A stretch of DNA of 36,089 nucleotides from positions 1 to 36,089 of the forward strand of contig DBRM01000078.1 of NCBI GenBank assembly GCA_002305965.1, in the 5' to 3' direction. This document shows, piece after piece, positions 1-7,974 of the stretch; positions within the stretch are counted from its first letter, which is position 1; each line of letters begins with the position of its first letter. The notes below the pieces were generated by a model that made no database searches, was not told the DNA's origin, and saw only the letters and a list, made by a program, of their open reading frames with translations. The stretch comes from Syntrophomonas sp. UBA1368 (GTDB lineage Bacteria; Bacillota; Syntrophomonadia; Syntrophomonadales; Syntrophomonadaceae). The translations under genes were made by a program, and so were the position numbers.

Positions 1-48
1 GGTAAAAATACTTTTGCCCATCAACCAAAACGTAAGATAAAAAAGTAG
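1..48 (+). CDS. C-terminal end of an upstream gene (partial)
   Basis: Frame 1 is open from the window edge to a TAG at 46-48 and encodes a short, lysine/arginine-rich tail (ending RKIKK). The other two forward frames close earlier. The stop codon overlaps the ribosome site of the next gene (AGGAGG around 47-52), which suggests an operon. The product cannot be identified. Basic tails are common on membrane proteins facing the cytoplasm, but that is only a guess. Confidence 0.4.
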   Translation, partial: GKNTFAHQPKRKIKK

Positions 49-59
49 GAGGCGTACAA

Positions 60-386
60 GTGGAAAAAATATTAGTGGAAATTTTTGCAGGTGTTAATGA
101 AATAAAAGGCGGCTGAGCAGGTTGCGCAGGCGGCTGTGGACCAGTCGATACAAAACAGCAATATGAAGATGCGAAAAAATATCTGGCTGATAAATATGCT
201 GATTTAGTTGAGGTCAAGTATACCGACACCAGTGATCAAAAAATAGAGAATTTTCCGGAAGTGGATCAGATCATTAAGCGCGGCTATGAATATCCGATCA
301 CATTTGTAAATGGTGAAGCCCGTTTAGCCAGCCGCGTATCTGTAGAAGCACTGGACGAGATTATCGAAGAACTAAAAAAACAATAA
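60..386 (+). CDS. Small thioredoxin-fold selenoprotein (Sec at codon 19, UxxC motif)
   Basis: A GTG start at 60 sits about 8 nt after AGGAGG. The frame runs to TAA at 384-386 if the TGA at 114-116 is read as selenocysteine, giving 108 residues. The N-terminus reads as a beta strand (ILVEIFAGV), then GGU-A-G-C, so Sec19 and Cys22 form a UxxC redox pair, with a further Cys at 26. Later, YPITFVNG looks like the cis-proline strand of a thioredoxin fold, followed by a C-terminal helix. There is no signal peptide or membrane segment, so it should be cytoplasmic. It resembles small glutaredoxin-like (MTH895/TM0996-type) proteins and possibly the thioredoxin-like selenoprotein SaoT as I remember it; neither is verified. 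A conventional gene finder would miss or truncate it. Downstream neighbours are a second selenoprotein and CcdA, so a role as cytoplasmic partner of CcdA is inferred. Confidence 0.8.
117..142 (+). promoter_or_regulatory. Putative bacterial SECIS hairpin for the UGA at 114-116
   Basis: Directly after the TGA, GGTT (120-123) pairs with GACC (139-142). After a bulged G124, CGCAG (125-129) pairs with CTGTG (134-138), leaving the loop GCGG (130-133). This is a 9-bp stem whose G-containing apical loop lies about 14-17 nt after the UGA, close to the geometry expected for a SelB-binding bacterial SECIS. The hairpin was found by eye and not folded computationally. Confidence 0.6.
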
Positions 387-402
387 GCAAGGCGGTTTAT
401 TG

Positions 403-843
403 ATGTACCGGCGTATTTTGATATTGATCCTGGCAGCAGCGTTGTTAGTGATGGTTGCCTATAAGCAGCACTGGTATCCGTTTATGCAGGAACCGGAGGA
501 ATTGGATTCTGCCCGGTCTTCGGCAGCAATCAATGAACAGATGCAGCAAGCTTTTGATGCCGGTGAGGGAGTATGGCTGATATTCACTTCTGCTACCTGA
601 CCGGCCTGCGTAGAATTGGAAAAGCTGGCCGGTCCGGTTATGCTGGAATACCAGGGGAAAGTTTCATTGGTTAAAGTCGATGTCAATAATGCGGAAAACC
701 AGGATATGCTCAGGCAGTATCCAATTCAATATGTACCCACCAGTTTTTTCATGGATAAACAGGGAAATATCAGCTTTAGTGTGGTTGGCGTGCTGGAACC
801 TGATGAAATAAGAACAGAATTAAATAAGGTGGTAAGTGATTAG
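403..843 (+). CDS. Membrane-anchored thioredoxin-like selenoprotein (UPAC active site)
   Basis: An ATG at 403 follows AAGGCGG by 7 nt. The frame stays open to TAG at 841-843 only if TGA 598-600 is Sec, giving 146 residues with Sec66. Residues 4-20 form one hydrophobic segment (N-terminal anchor), placing the rest outside the membrane. The thioredoxin domain contains WLIFTSAT-U-P-A-C, where U replaces the first Cys of CPxC. It is followed by VKVDVNN and a VPTSFF segment carrying the cis-Pro, both typical of TlpA/thioredoxin-like proteins. The stop overlaps the GTG start of the CcdA gene (TAGTG), so the two are translationally coupled. The likely role is an extracytoplasmic thiol/selenol oxidoreductase kept reduced by CcdA; its substrate is unknown. 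Annotated conventionally, it would appear as two broken ORFs around 598. Confidence 0.85.
598..632 (+). promoter_or_regulatory. UGA(Sec) codon and putative SECIS hairpin
   Basis: Immediately after TGA (598-600), CCGGCC (601-606) pairs perfectly with GGCCGG (627-632). GC (608-609) can add a short inner pairing with GC (624-625). The apical region contains GG at 618-619, 18-19 nt after the UGA. Position and loop guanines fit a bacterial SECIS. The sequence differs from the hairpin in the preceding gene, as expected because each is constrained by its own coding sequence. Confidence 0.6.
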
Positions 844-1526
844 TGGATTTTATAAATGAACTGGCACCCCAAATGCTCAGCTCATTTTCACTATACGGGT
901 ACGTTCTGGTCTTTATAGCCGGCATTATTGCCGGTATTGGTCCATGTAATTTAAGTATCATGCCAATTCTTATGGCATATGTCGGCGGAAGCGAAATCGG
1001 GCGTCAGCGCGGTTTCGCTCTTTCTTGTTTTTTCGTTTTGGGAACGGCCGTAACCTTTGTGCTGCTGGGTATCATTATTGCCTCTATTGGGGGTATATTT
1101 GGCACCAATCGCAGCATACTTTACTATTTCGTAGCCGCAGTATGTATTTTGATGGGTTTGAACCTGGCCGGGATCCTGAAATTCAACACCAACTTCGGCA
1201 ATAGTCTGTTAAATAAGACTATGGAGCAGAAGGGTTTAGGCGGCAGCTTTTTGTTGGGTATGATCATGGGGCTGGTGGGATCCCAATGCGGGACCCCGAT
1301 CCTATTGGTTATTCTTTCTCTGGCTTTTGCCAGCGGACAGTGGATATATGGAGCGACCCTGCTGTTTATTTATGCATTGGGGCAGGGAATACCAATTATT
1401 TTAGTTGGAACTTTCACTGCTTTAATCACCCGCATGGAAGTGTTTGCCAGATGGAACGCCATGCTGGAAAAAACAGCTGGTATCATCATCATTATCATGG
1501 GAGTTTATTTCCTGTGGCTGGCGTAA
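843..1526 (+). CDS. ccdA: CcdA/DsbD-family transmembrane thiol-electron carrier
   Basis: This is a 227-residue polytopic protein with about six hydrophobic segments. Two conserved loops each carry one cysteine: GIGPCNLSIMP (first third) and GSQCGTP (middle). These are the paired transmembrane cysteines of the CcdA/DsbD-beta family, which carry electrons from cytoplasmic thioredoxin to exported thioredoxin-like proteins. The GTG start overlaps the stop of the preceding selenoprotein by one base. The length fits CcdA. No Sec codon is present here. No cytochrome c maturation gene is visible, so the relay probably serves the neighbouring selenoproteins rather than haem attachment; that is inferred from context. 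Confidence 0.9.
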   Translation: MDFINELAPQMLSSFSLYGYVLVFIAGIIAGIGPCNLSIMPILMAYVGGSEIGRQRGFALSCFFVLGTAVTFVLLGIIIASIGGIFGTNRSILYYFVAAVCILMGLNLAGILKFNTNFGNSLLNKTMEQKGLGGSFLLGMIMGLVGSQCGTPILLVILSLAFASGQWIYGATLLFIYALGQGIPIILVGTFTALITRMEVFARWNAMLEKTAGIIIIIMGVYFLWLA

Positions 1527-1706
1527 AGCTTCTCGGTTAAATCTTGTTTTACCCGTATTTCCTGATCAATCCTTTATCCTTCCCTCACTGATTCGCAAGA
1601 AAAAATGAAAAAATTGCAGGAATATGCACATTTTTAAAGAAATTAACCAAGATATGTAATTGTTTCTATTTGATGTTAAGCATCTTTTTGTAAGGAAGGC
1701 GAAGTT

Positions 1707-4244
1707 TTGAAGAGCATTGGGGCTAAATTGATGATCAGCTTCAGTCTGGTAATAATGCTGGTATGTATCGGATTGGGATATATTGCATCAGCTCGTGCCA
1801 GTAATGCTTTACATGAAATGGCCATCGATAATCTTGTTGCCCGGGCTGAAGTTGAGGGTAAGCTCATCGTAACCGATCTGGAAGCGAATCTTAGTATTGT
1901 TGAAACCATTGCCAGAAACAATGCAATATATAATATGAATTGGAATGAGCAGCTGCCAGTATTGATCGATGAAGCCAAACGACTGCACTTGAAATCTATA
2001 GGTGTTGCAGCGCCTGATGGAATGCTGCGGTTCATTGACGGTACATCAACACAGATCAGTCAACAGCCATATTTTGAAAATGCAATAAAAGGAGAAAAAA
2101 GTTACTCCCAGCCTTTTAAAATCAATGATGATAATTCAATGAATATGGCTTTTGCTGTACCTATAGAGAGCGGGGGGCAGATTGTCGGAGTGCTGGTAGG
2201 GATAGAGGATGCCGGTATTCTTAGTCGTATGCTAAGTGAAATTAGTAATCGGCCAGAAAGCTATTCCTTTATTTTGAGCGGAGACGGAACCATTCTGGCT
2301 CATCCTGATAAAGATATGCTTTTTAGGCCATATAATGAACTTACAGAATTTGAGCAGCTCGCAGTCGATAATATGCAAGATGTGAGAATCACCGCGAGTA
2401 CATATTATACTGAATATGTTCTTAATGACGGCACTGCTATGATAGCAGGTTATGCTCCCATTGAAAAAACCAATTGGTCGATTGCGGTAGCTGCACCGAA
2501 GAAGGAACTGCTGACGGGCTTGATATCGTTAAATAGAGCCATACTTATTGCATCAGTTTTTGCCATCATCTTGGGCCTATTTTTTGCATTTAGGTTTGGG
2601 CGCACCATCAGCCTTCCCATAAATATGATAACTGCTTATTATAGGAAGATGGCAGAAGGTGATTTCAGCCGGCGGCTGGACAGTACCTGGACAGGGAGGA
2701 AAGATGAACTGGGAGCCTTAGCCCTTGGCTATAACACCATTAATTTTAATGTAGGGCTAATCATTGACCAGTTAGCGAAAAGTGAGTACAATCTCCGTCA
2801 CATCACTGATAATATGACAGACATCATAATTCAGGTAGACAGTGTTGGAAGATTTGTTTATATAAGCCCTTCCTTATATACGATTACCGGATGGCAGCCT
2901 GAGGAATTACTGGGAACGAATATTTTTGATTTAGTTCATCCGGAAGATGCTGCAAACGCTTTAGATATTGTTCGTGAATGCATCCGGGAAGGAACTTCCG
3001 GTCGGGCGGAGTTTCGATTCAAGACCAGGCAAGACGGGTATAAATGGCTGGAAGGGATTGGCCGGGCTAACTATAATGATTCCGGTGAGATGATCGGTGG
3101 GATCATTAATTACAGAGAAATCGAAGAACGTAAAAAAGCGGAAAAAGAAATACAATATCTAATCGATTATGATGTTTTAACCAAACTTTACAACCGCAGT
3201 TTCTTTGAACGCAGGGTATCAGAGCTTGATAATTCAAATACTGTACCTGTAGCGATTTTGGTTTGTGACGTTGATGGTTTGAAACTGGTAAATGATACGC
3301 TGGGGCATACGGTGGGGGACCGTTTACTGTTAAATGCAGCTAAACTATTGAAAAACTGTTCTCCGGCTAAGGCTACTGTTGCCCGTATCGGCGGAGATGA
3401 GTTTGCCGTCCTGATCCCCGATTATGGTGAAGAAGAATTGAATGAATTACTGGATTCCATTCGCAGCGACATAAAACAGATAAATGATGCTACCTCAGAT
3501 ATACCGATCAGTATTTCATTGGGTTATGCCATAAGAGTAAGTCCTCAGGAAAAAATCATGGAAGCTTTTAAAAGGGCCGATGAAGCCATGTACCGTGAAA
3601 AATTAATGCATAGCCGCAGCAATCGCAGTGCCATTGTAGAAATGGTAATGAAAGCCCTGGAGGCACGGGATTTTATTACTGAGGGACATGCAGATCGAAT
3701 GCAGAACATTGTTGTAGCTCTCGGAGAAGCGATAGGCATGCATGAACATGAGATCAATGATTTATGCTTATTCGCCCGCTTCCATGACATAGGCAAAGTA
3801 GGAGTCCCTGATCAAATCCTGTTTAAACAGGATAAACTAACCAGCGAAGAATATGAGGAAATGAAAAAACATTGTGAAATTGGCTATAGAATTGTACAGT
3901 CTTCCCCTGATTTTGCTCACATTGCCGACTGGATCTTAAAACACCATGAATGGTGGGATGGCAACGGTTATCCATTGGGTTTGAAAGGCGGCGATATTCC
4001 TCTGCAATGTCGTGTGCTTGCTATTGCAGATGCTTTTGATGCAATGATGAATGACCGGCCGTATCGAAAAGCCATGGATATAGAAGAAATTAAAACTGAA
4101 TTGCGCAGATGTGCCGGGACCCAGTTTGATCCGATCCTGATCGAATACTTTTTAACCATTCTTGAAACCCATGATTTCTCTTGCCATCAAAACAAAAGGG
4201 CAGTATTGTTTTTCTCCGATGGGAAAAACAATACTGCCCTTTAA
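1707..4244 (+). CDS. dCache-HAMP-PAS-GGDEF-HD-GYP cyclic-di-GMP signalling protein
   Basis: A TTG start at 1707 is preceded by AAGGAAGG (1693-1700); 845 residues. Order: transmembrane helix (about 8-27), extracytoplasmic Cache-type sensor (about 30-275), second helix (about 276-298), HAMP, PAS (about 360-480), GGDEF (about 485-640) and HD-GYP (about 645-820). The cyclase motif GGDEF is intact near residue 562, with no obvious RxxD inhibitory site upstream. The phosphodiesterase domain retains HDIGK near 692 and HHE-WDGNGYP. It may therefore both make and degrade c-di-GMP in response to an external ligand. It stands alone, with 180 nt before it and a convergent gene after it. The last 16 codons are the terminator hairpin itself, so the C-terminal tail is probably not functionally conserved. 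Confidence 0.9.
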   Translation: MKSIGAKLMISFSLVIMLVCIGLGYIASARASNALHEMAIDNLVARAEVEGKLIVTDLEANLSIVETIARNNAIYNMNWNEQLPVLIDEAKRLHLKSIGVAAPDGMLRFIDGTSTQISQQPYFENAIKGEKSYSQPFKINDDNSMNMAFAVPIESGGQIVGVLVGIEDAGILSRMLSEISNRPESYSFILSGDGTILAHPDKDMLFRPYNELTEFEQLAVDNMQDVRITASTYYTEYVLNDGTAMIAGYAPIEKTNWSIAVAAPKKELLTGLISLNRAILIASVFAIILGLFFAFRFGRTISLPINMITAYYRKMAEGDFSRRLDSTWTGRKDELGALALGYNTINFNVGLIIDQLAKSEYNLRHITDNMTDIIIQVDSVGRFVYISPSLYTITGWQPEELLGTNIFDLVHPEDAANALDIVRECIREGTSGRAEFRFKTRQDGYKWLEGIGRANYNDSGEMIGGIINYREIEERKKAEKEIQYLIDYDVLTKLYNRSFFERRVSELDNSNTVPVAILVCDVDGLKLVNDTLGHTVGDRLLLNAAKLLKNCSPAKATVARIGGDEFAVLIPDYGEEELNELLDSIRSDIKQINDATSDIPISISLGYAIRVSPQEKIMEAFKRADEAMYREKLMHSRSNRSAIVEMVMKALEARDFITEGHADRMQNIVVALGEAIGMHEHEINDLCLFARFHDIGKVGVPDQILFKQDKLTSEEYEEMKKHCEIGYRIVQSSPDFAHIADWILKHHEWWDGNGYPLGLKGGDIPLQCRVLAIADAFDAMMNDRPYRKAMDIEEIKTELRRCAGTQFDPILIEYFLTILETHDFSCHQNKRAVLFFSDGKNNTAL
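4195..4242. terminator. Bidirectional terminator hairpin overlapping the end of the GGDEF/HD-GYP gene
   Basis: A 20-bp uninterrupted stem (4195-4214 with 4223-4242) has an 8-nt loop. Read on the minus strand it is followed by a T-rich stretch (TTTTGTTTTG), so it suits the operon ending at 4257. On the plus strand it ends inside the stop codon of the upstream gene and only a weak T-rich tail follows. Confidence 0.8.
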
Positions 4245-4256
4245 TACTTTATATTG

Positions 4257-4679
4257 TTAGCGCAGGATATACTCCATGCCTTCTCCTATCATTACCAGGG
4301 CTCCATCCTGGTTGACACATTTGGTTTCTACTTTGACCATATTTTTTTCATCCAGCTTTTCAATAATCGTACCCGTTGCGGTAATCGTGTCTCCTATATA
4401 AACAGGCTTCAAAAACTTAATGGATTGATTGGCATAAACATGACCAAAAGTAACCTGGGTCATTACATTTGAAACCAGGCCAAGAACCAGGACGCCGGGA
4501 ACCAATACGTTGCCAAAACGCGTGGATTTGGCGTATTCCTTGTCGATGTGAATGGGATTAAAGTCTCCTGTTAGTCCAACCCATAAGATAACATCAGTTT
4601 CTGTCATGGTTTTGGTAAAACTCGCTGAATCGCCAACCTGCATATCATCCCAATTGCGGACTTTATTCTCATAGCCCAT
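4257..4679 (-). CDS. MaoC-like (R)-specific enoyl-CoA hydratase
   Basis: 140 residues, the size of a single hot-dog MaoC domain. The hydratase motif GDFNPIHID, with the catalytic Asp and His, lies at about residues 38-46, followed by the GNVLVPGVL stretch typical of the family. It should hydrate a trans-2-enoyl-CoA to the (R)-3-hydroxyacyl-CoA. It is the last gene of the minus-strand operon, 42 nt after the acyl-CoA dehydrogenase whose product would be its substrate. Chain length or branching of the substrate cannot be read from the sequence. Confidence 0.87.
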   Translation of the reverse strand: MGYENKVRNWDDMQVGDSASFTKTMTETDVILWVGLTGDFNPIHIDKEYAKSTRFGNVLVPGVLVLGLVSNVMTQVTFGHVYANQSIKFLKPVYIGDTITATGTIIEKLDEKNMVKVETKCVNQDGALVMIGEGMEYILR

Positions 4680-4721
4680 ATTAGCAAACCTCCTCCCGTA
4701 AAAACATGGCGCAATAACTGA

Positions 4722-5864
4722 TTAGCGTAAAATATTGTTGGCTATAACGACTCTTTGAATCTCACTGGTGCCTTCATATAATTCAGTAATTTTTGCATCT
4801 CTCATTATGCGTTCCACTGGATATTCCCTGGTATAACCATACCCGCCGTGGATCTGAACTGCTTGATTGGCTACCCAATTGGCTGTTTCTGAAGCTTTTA
4901 ATTTGGCCATGGCAGCATCGATGGCATATTCCATATCATTGCTTTTTCTCCAGGCAACATCGTAAGTCAGCAAGCGGGAAGCTTTTATTTCCAGAGCCAT
5001 ATCCGCCAGTTTAAACTGGATCGCCTGCAGGGCAGAGATGGGTTTGCCAAATTGAACTCTGGTTTTCGCATAATTCAATGCCTCTTCAAAAGCTCCCTGG
5101 GCAATTCCCACTGATTGAGCAGCGATGCCGATACGTCCTCCATCCAGAGTAGACATGGCAATCTTAAAGCCTTCGCCTTCTTTACCCAGGAGATTTTCTT
5201 TGGGAACCGGGCAGTTTTCAAATATCAGGTCACAGTTCTGGGTGCCGCGGAGCCCCATTTTTTTCTCAAATTTGCCGAAAGTGAAGCCGGGATAACCCTT
5301 TTCAACGATGAAAGCGCTGAAGGCCTTGCTTTTCAACTCAGCTGGGCCGGTACGGGCAAAAACGATATAGGTGTCTGCGGCTTCGGCATTGGTTATAAAG
5401 ATTTTGCGTCCGTTTAAAATATAATTGTCCCCGTCAAGTACTGCTTTACAGGTCATGCCCATGGCATCACTGCCGGCATTGGGTTCGGTCAGACCAAAGG
5501 CTCCGATTTTTTCTCCGGTTGCCAGAGGCACTAAATATTTCTGTTTCTGTTCTTCGGTTCCGTATTTATAGATCGGCCAGGTACCAAGGCTTACATGGGA
5601 GGATAAGGTATCTGCGGCTGAAGGATCGACCCTGCCAAGTTCCTCAACTGCTATAGCATAAGCCACGTAATCCATGCCGGCTCCGCCATAAGTATCTTCA
5701 AAGGGGATTCCGGTCAGGCCAAGTTCTGCCATTTGTGAAAATACAGACCGATCAAAATATTCCCGCTCGTCACGGTCTGCTACATTTGGTTTCAAAACAT
5801 TTTCTGCAAAATCCCTGACTGATGAACGTATCATTTCATATTCACTGGTAAGTGCGAAATCCAT
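4722..5864 (-). CDS. Acyl-CoA dehydrogenase (short/branched-chain type)
   Basis: 380 residues, normal length. The FAD-binding stretch FGLTEPNAGSDA and the middle-domain stretch ITNAEAADTYIVFARTG are present. The C-terminal motif YEGTSEIQ carries the catalytic base Glu364. LDGGRIGIAAQSVGIAQ and the RVQFGKPI helix are typical of butyryl-, short-chain and 2-methylacyl-CoA dehydrogenases. It removes two hydrogens from an acyl-CoA and passes the electrons to ETF, but no etfAB is in the window. It lies 46 nt downstream of the CoA-transferase gene in the sigma-54-linked operon. Confidence 0.92.
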   Translation of the reverse strand: MDFALTSEYEMIRSSVRDFAENVLKPNVADRDEREYFDRSVFSQMAELGLTGIPFEDTYGGAGMDYVAYAIAVEELGRVDPSAADTLSSHVSLGTWPIYKYGTEEQKQKYLVPLATGEKIGAFGLTEPNAGSDAMGMTCKAVLDGDNYILNGRKIFITNAEAADTYIVFARTGPAELKSKAFSAFIVEKGYPGFTFGKFEKKMGLRGTQNCDLIFENCPVPKENLLGKEGEGFKIAMSTLDGGRIGIAAQSVGIAQGAFEEALNYAKTRVQFGKPISALQAIQFKLADMALEIKASRLLTYDVAWRKSNDMEYAIDAAMAKLKASETANWVANQAVQIHGGYGYTREYPVERIMRDAKITELYEGTSEIQRVVIANNILR

Positions 5865-5910
5865 TATTTATTCCTCCTAACAAAAATTTTAGTACGATGC
5901 AAGGAGCCTA

Positions 5911-7215
5911 TCAGGCTCCATAATACAGCTTTTTAGCGTTGAACATGATTTCATCCCTGAAATCCGGATGACTGATACCAACCAGTGCTTTCAGCCGCTC
6001 CAGATTGGTTTTGCCTGACAGTTGCGCAACTCCAAATTCAGTTATTACAAAATCCACTTCATTTCGGGTGGTTGTCACTGCAGTTCCTTCGTAAAGAGAG
6101 GGCACGATGCGGCTTACTTTGCCGCCTGAAGCGGTAGAAGGTACAGCAATAATTGATTTTCCTCCGCCAACAGAACGTTTAGCTCCGCGAATAAAATCGA
6201 TCTGTCCTCCTACGCCGCTGAACTGTTTGGGACCGATGGTATCAGCCGCCACCTGTCCTAAAACATCAATCTGCAGTGCCGAGTTTATCGACACTACTTT
6301 GTAATTTTGGGCGATGACCCAGGGATCATTGACATAGTTTTCAGGGTGCATTTCTACTAAAGGATTGTCATCCAGCCATTTATATAAAGCTTTGGTACCC
6401 ATCATGAAGGTAGATATTATTTTATAGGGATGAATCGTTTTCTTTGAACCATTGATGACACCCATTTCAACTAAGGGTACCAGACCGTCGGAAAACATTT
6501 CGGTATGGATCCCCAGGTCTTTTTTGTTGACCATGGCAGCCAGTACTGCATCAGGAATAGCGCCTATCCCCATCTGCAAAGTAGAACCGTTTTCGATCAA
6601 ATCTGCGCAGTAATTGCCAATTTGAACTTCTACATTCGTCTGAGTTGCAGGTTCAACTTCCATTAAAGGGGCATCAGACAATACAAAGTGGGCAATATCT
6701 TTTACTGACATAAAACTATCACCCAGTGTTCTCGGCATATTAACGTTAACTTCTGCAATCACTGTTTTGGCCATCCTGGCAGCCGGGAGAGAATAATCAA
6801 CTGAAATACCCAGGCTGCAATAACCGTATTTATCCGGGGGGCTTACCGTAATCAAGGCAACATCTACAGGAATATGCCCTTCCAGAAACAATGCCGGTGT
6901 TTCAGAGATAAAACGGGGGATATAATCAGCCCGTCCTTCATAGATGGCTTTACGGGTATTGATGCCCCCAAACAATGAAATATGACGGAAGTGTTCTTCC
7001 ATACCTGGCTGGGCATATAAACATTCTCCCATACCCACCCGATGTACAACTTTTACATCGCGAAGTTCTGCATAACGTTCACTCATAGCTTTGGTTAAGG
7101 AACGAGGTTCGCCGCAGGCATGAGATACAACAACATAATCACCTGATTTGATACTTTTTACAGCATCATCTGGTGTACAAATTTTACTTTGATAATGATC
7201 CTGCCAGTTGATCAC
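5911..7215 (-). CDS. Acetyl-CoA hydrolase/transferase family CoA-transferase (4-hydroxybutyrate CoA-transferase-like)
   Basis: 434 residues, full length for the Cat2/AbfT type. Visible family marks are VVVSHACGEP near the N-terminus, the segment GIHTEMFSDGLVPL (candidate catalytic Glu), FSGVGGQIDFIRGA and the C-terminal ISHPDFRDE. It probably activates the imported acid by CoA transfer from acetyl-CoA or another acyl-CoA, saving ATP. It sits 48 nt after the ABC transporter genes and just before an acyl-CoA dehydrogenase, which supports uptake, activation and oxidation in one operon. The substrate is not predictable. Confidence 0.88.
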   Translation of the reverse strand: MINWQDHYQSKICTPDDAVKSIKSGDYVVVSHACGEPRSLTKAMSERYAELRDVKVVHRVGMGECLYAQPGMEEHFRHISLFGGINTRKAIYEGRADYIPRFISETPALFLEGHIPVDVALITVSPPDKYGYCSLGISVDYSLPAARMAKTVIAEVNVNMPRTLGDSFMSVKDIAHFVLSDAPLMEVEPATQTNVEVQIGNYCADLIENGSTLQMGIGAIPDAVLAAMVNKKDLGIHTEMFSDGLVPLVEMGVINGSKKTIHPYKIISTFMMGTKALYKWLDDNPLVEMHPENYVNDPWVIAQNYKVVSINSALQIDVLGQVAADTIGPKQFSGVGGQIDFIRGAKRSVGGGKSIIAVPSTASGGKVSRIVPSLYEGTAVTTTRNEVDFVITEFGVAQLSGKTNLERLKALVGISHPDFRDEIMFNAKKLYYGA

Positions 7216-7263
7216 AGCAATTCCTCCCTAGCAACAATTTCACAGATCCATCCAGCATATTAT

Positions 7264-7974
7264 TTATAAACCTAAATAGGCTTTTTTGACTTGCGGATCA
7301 TTGATTATTTTTTCCGCAGAACCTTCCAGTGCAATCATACCGTTTTCCAAAACGTAAGCGCGCTGGCTCAATTTCAGTGCTTGTTTCACATTTTGTTCCA
7401 CCAATACAACGGTGATTCCCTGGCTGTTGATTTTAGAAATGATCTCAAAAACCGTCGATACTAACTTTGGCGATAAGCCCAATGAAGGTTCATCAAGCAT
7501 TAAAATACGTGGCATACCCATAAGTGCTCTGCCTATTGCCAGCATCTGTTGTTCACCGCCGCTTAGCGTACTTCCAACCTGAGTTTTTCTTTCAGCCAGC
7601 CGGGGAAGTAATTCAAACACACGTTCAAGATTATTCTTGCGTTCCTTAATGGTTCTCGGAAGAACCGAGCCAATAAGCAGGTTTTCATAAACTGTGAACA
7701 TAGGGAATATACGTCTGCCTTCCGGAACCTGGATAATGCCCAAATCCGTAATCATATGGGGAGGGAGATGCTCGATCCGCTTCCCGTCAAAGACAATTTC
7801 CCCGCTTTCTGCTGGGATAACGCCGGATATTGTTTTCAGAAGGGTAGTTTTACCCGCTCCGTTGGCACCAACAATACTGACGATCTCACCAGTGTTTATT
7901 TCGAGCGAAACATTTTTGATGACCTTTATATCACCATATCCTGAGTTAAGATTTTTAATTGTTAACAGCTTCAT
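7264..7974 (-). CDS. livF: LivF-type ABC transporter ATP-binding protein
   Basis: Walker A GANGAGKTT, ABC signature LSGGEQQ, Walker B ILMLDEPSLGLSP and a VEQN switch segment mark a LivF ATPase. I take the ATG at 7974 as the start, about 8 nt after GGGTG. ATG 7980 and GTG 7983 are alternatives. The start overlaps the end of livG, so the two are probably translationally coupled. It supplies energy for the permease pair LivH/LivM. Confidence 0.9.
   Translation of the reverse strand: MKLLTIKNLNSGYGDIKVIKNVSLEINTGEIVSIVGANGAGKTTLLKTISGVIPAESGEIVFDGKRIEHLPPHMITDLGIIQVPEGRRIFPMFTVYENLLIGSVLPRTIKERKNNLERVFELLPRLAERKTQVGSTLSGGEQQMLAIGRALMGMPRILMLDEPSLGLSPKLVSTVFEIISKINSQGITVVLVEQNVKQALKLSQRAYVLENGMIALEGSAEKIINDPQVKKAYLGL

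Noticed and set aside
60..116. Premature stop making the first gene a pseudogene
   Set aside because: The frame continues open for 89 more codons with thioredoxin features, the stop falls at a redox position, and the next gene shows the same behaviour.
400..600. A 66-residue stand-alone membrane peptide followed by a separate 75-residue thioredoxin fragment
   Set aside because: The two frames are identical in phase, separated only by TGA at 598-600 within a UPAC motif, and a SECIS-like stem follows. One selenoprotein explains both.
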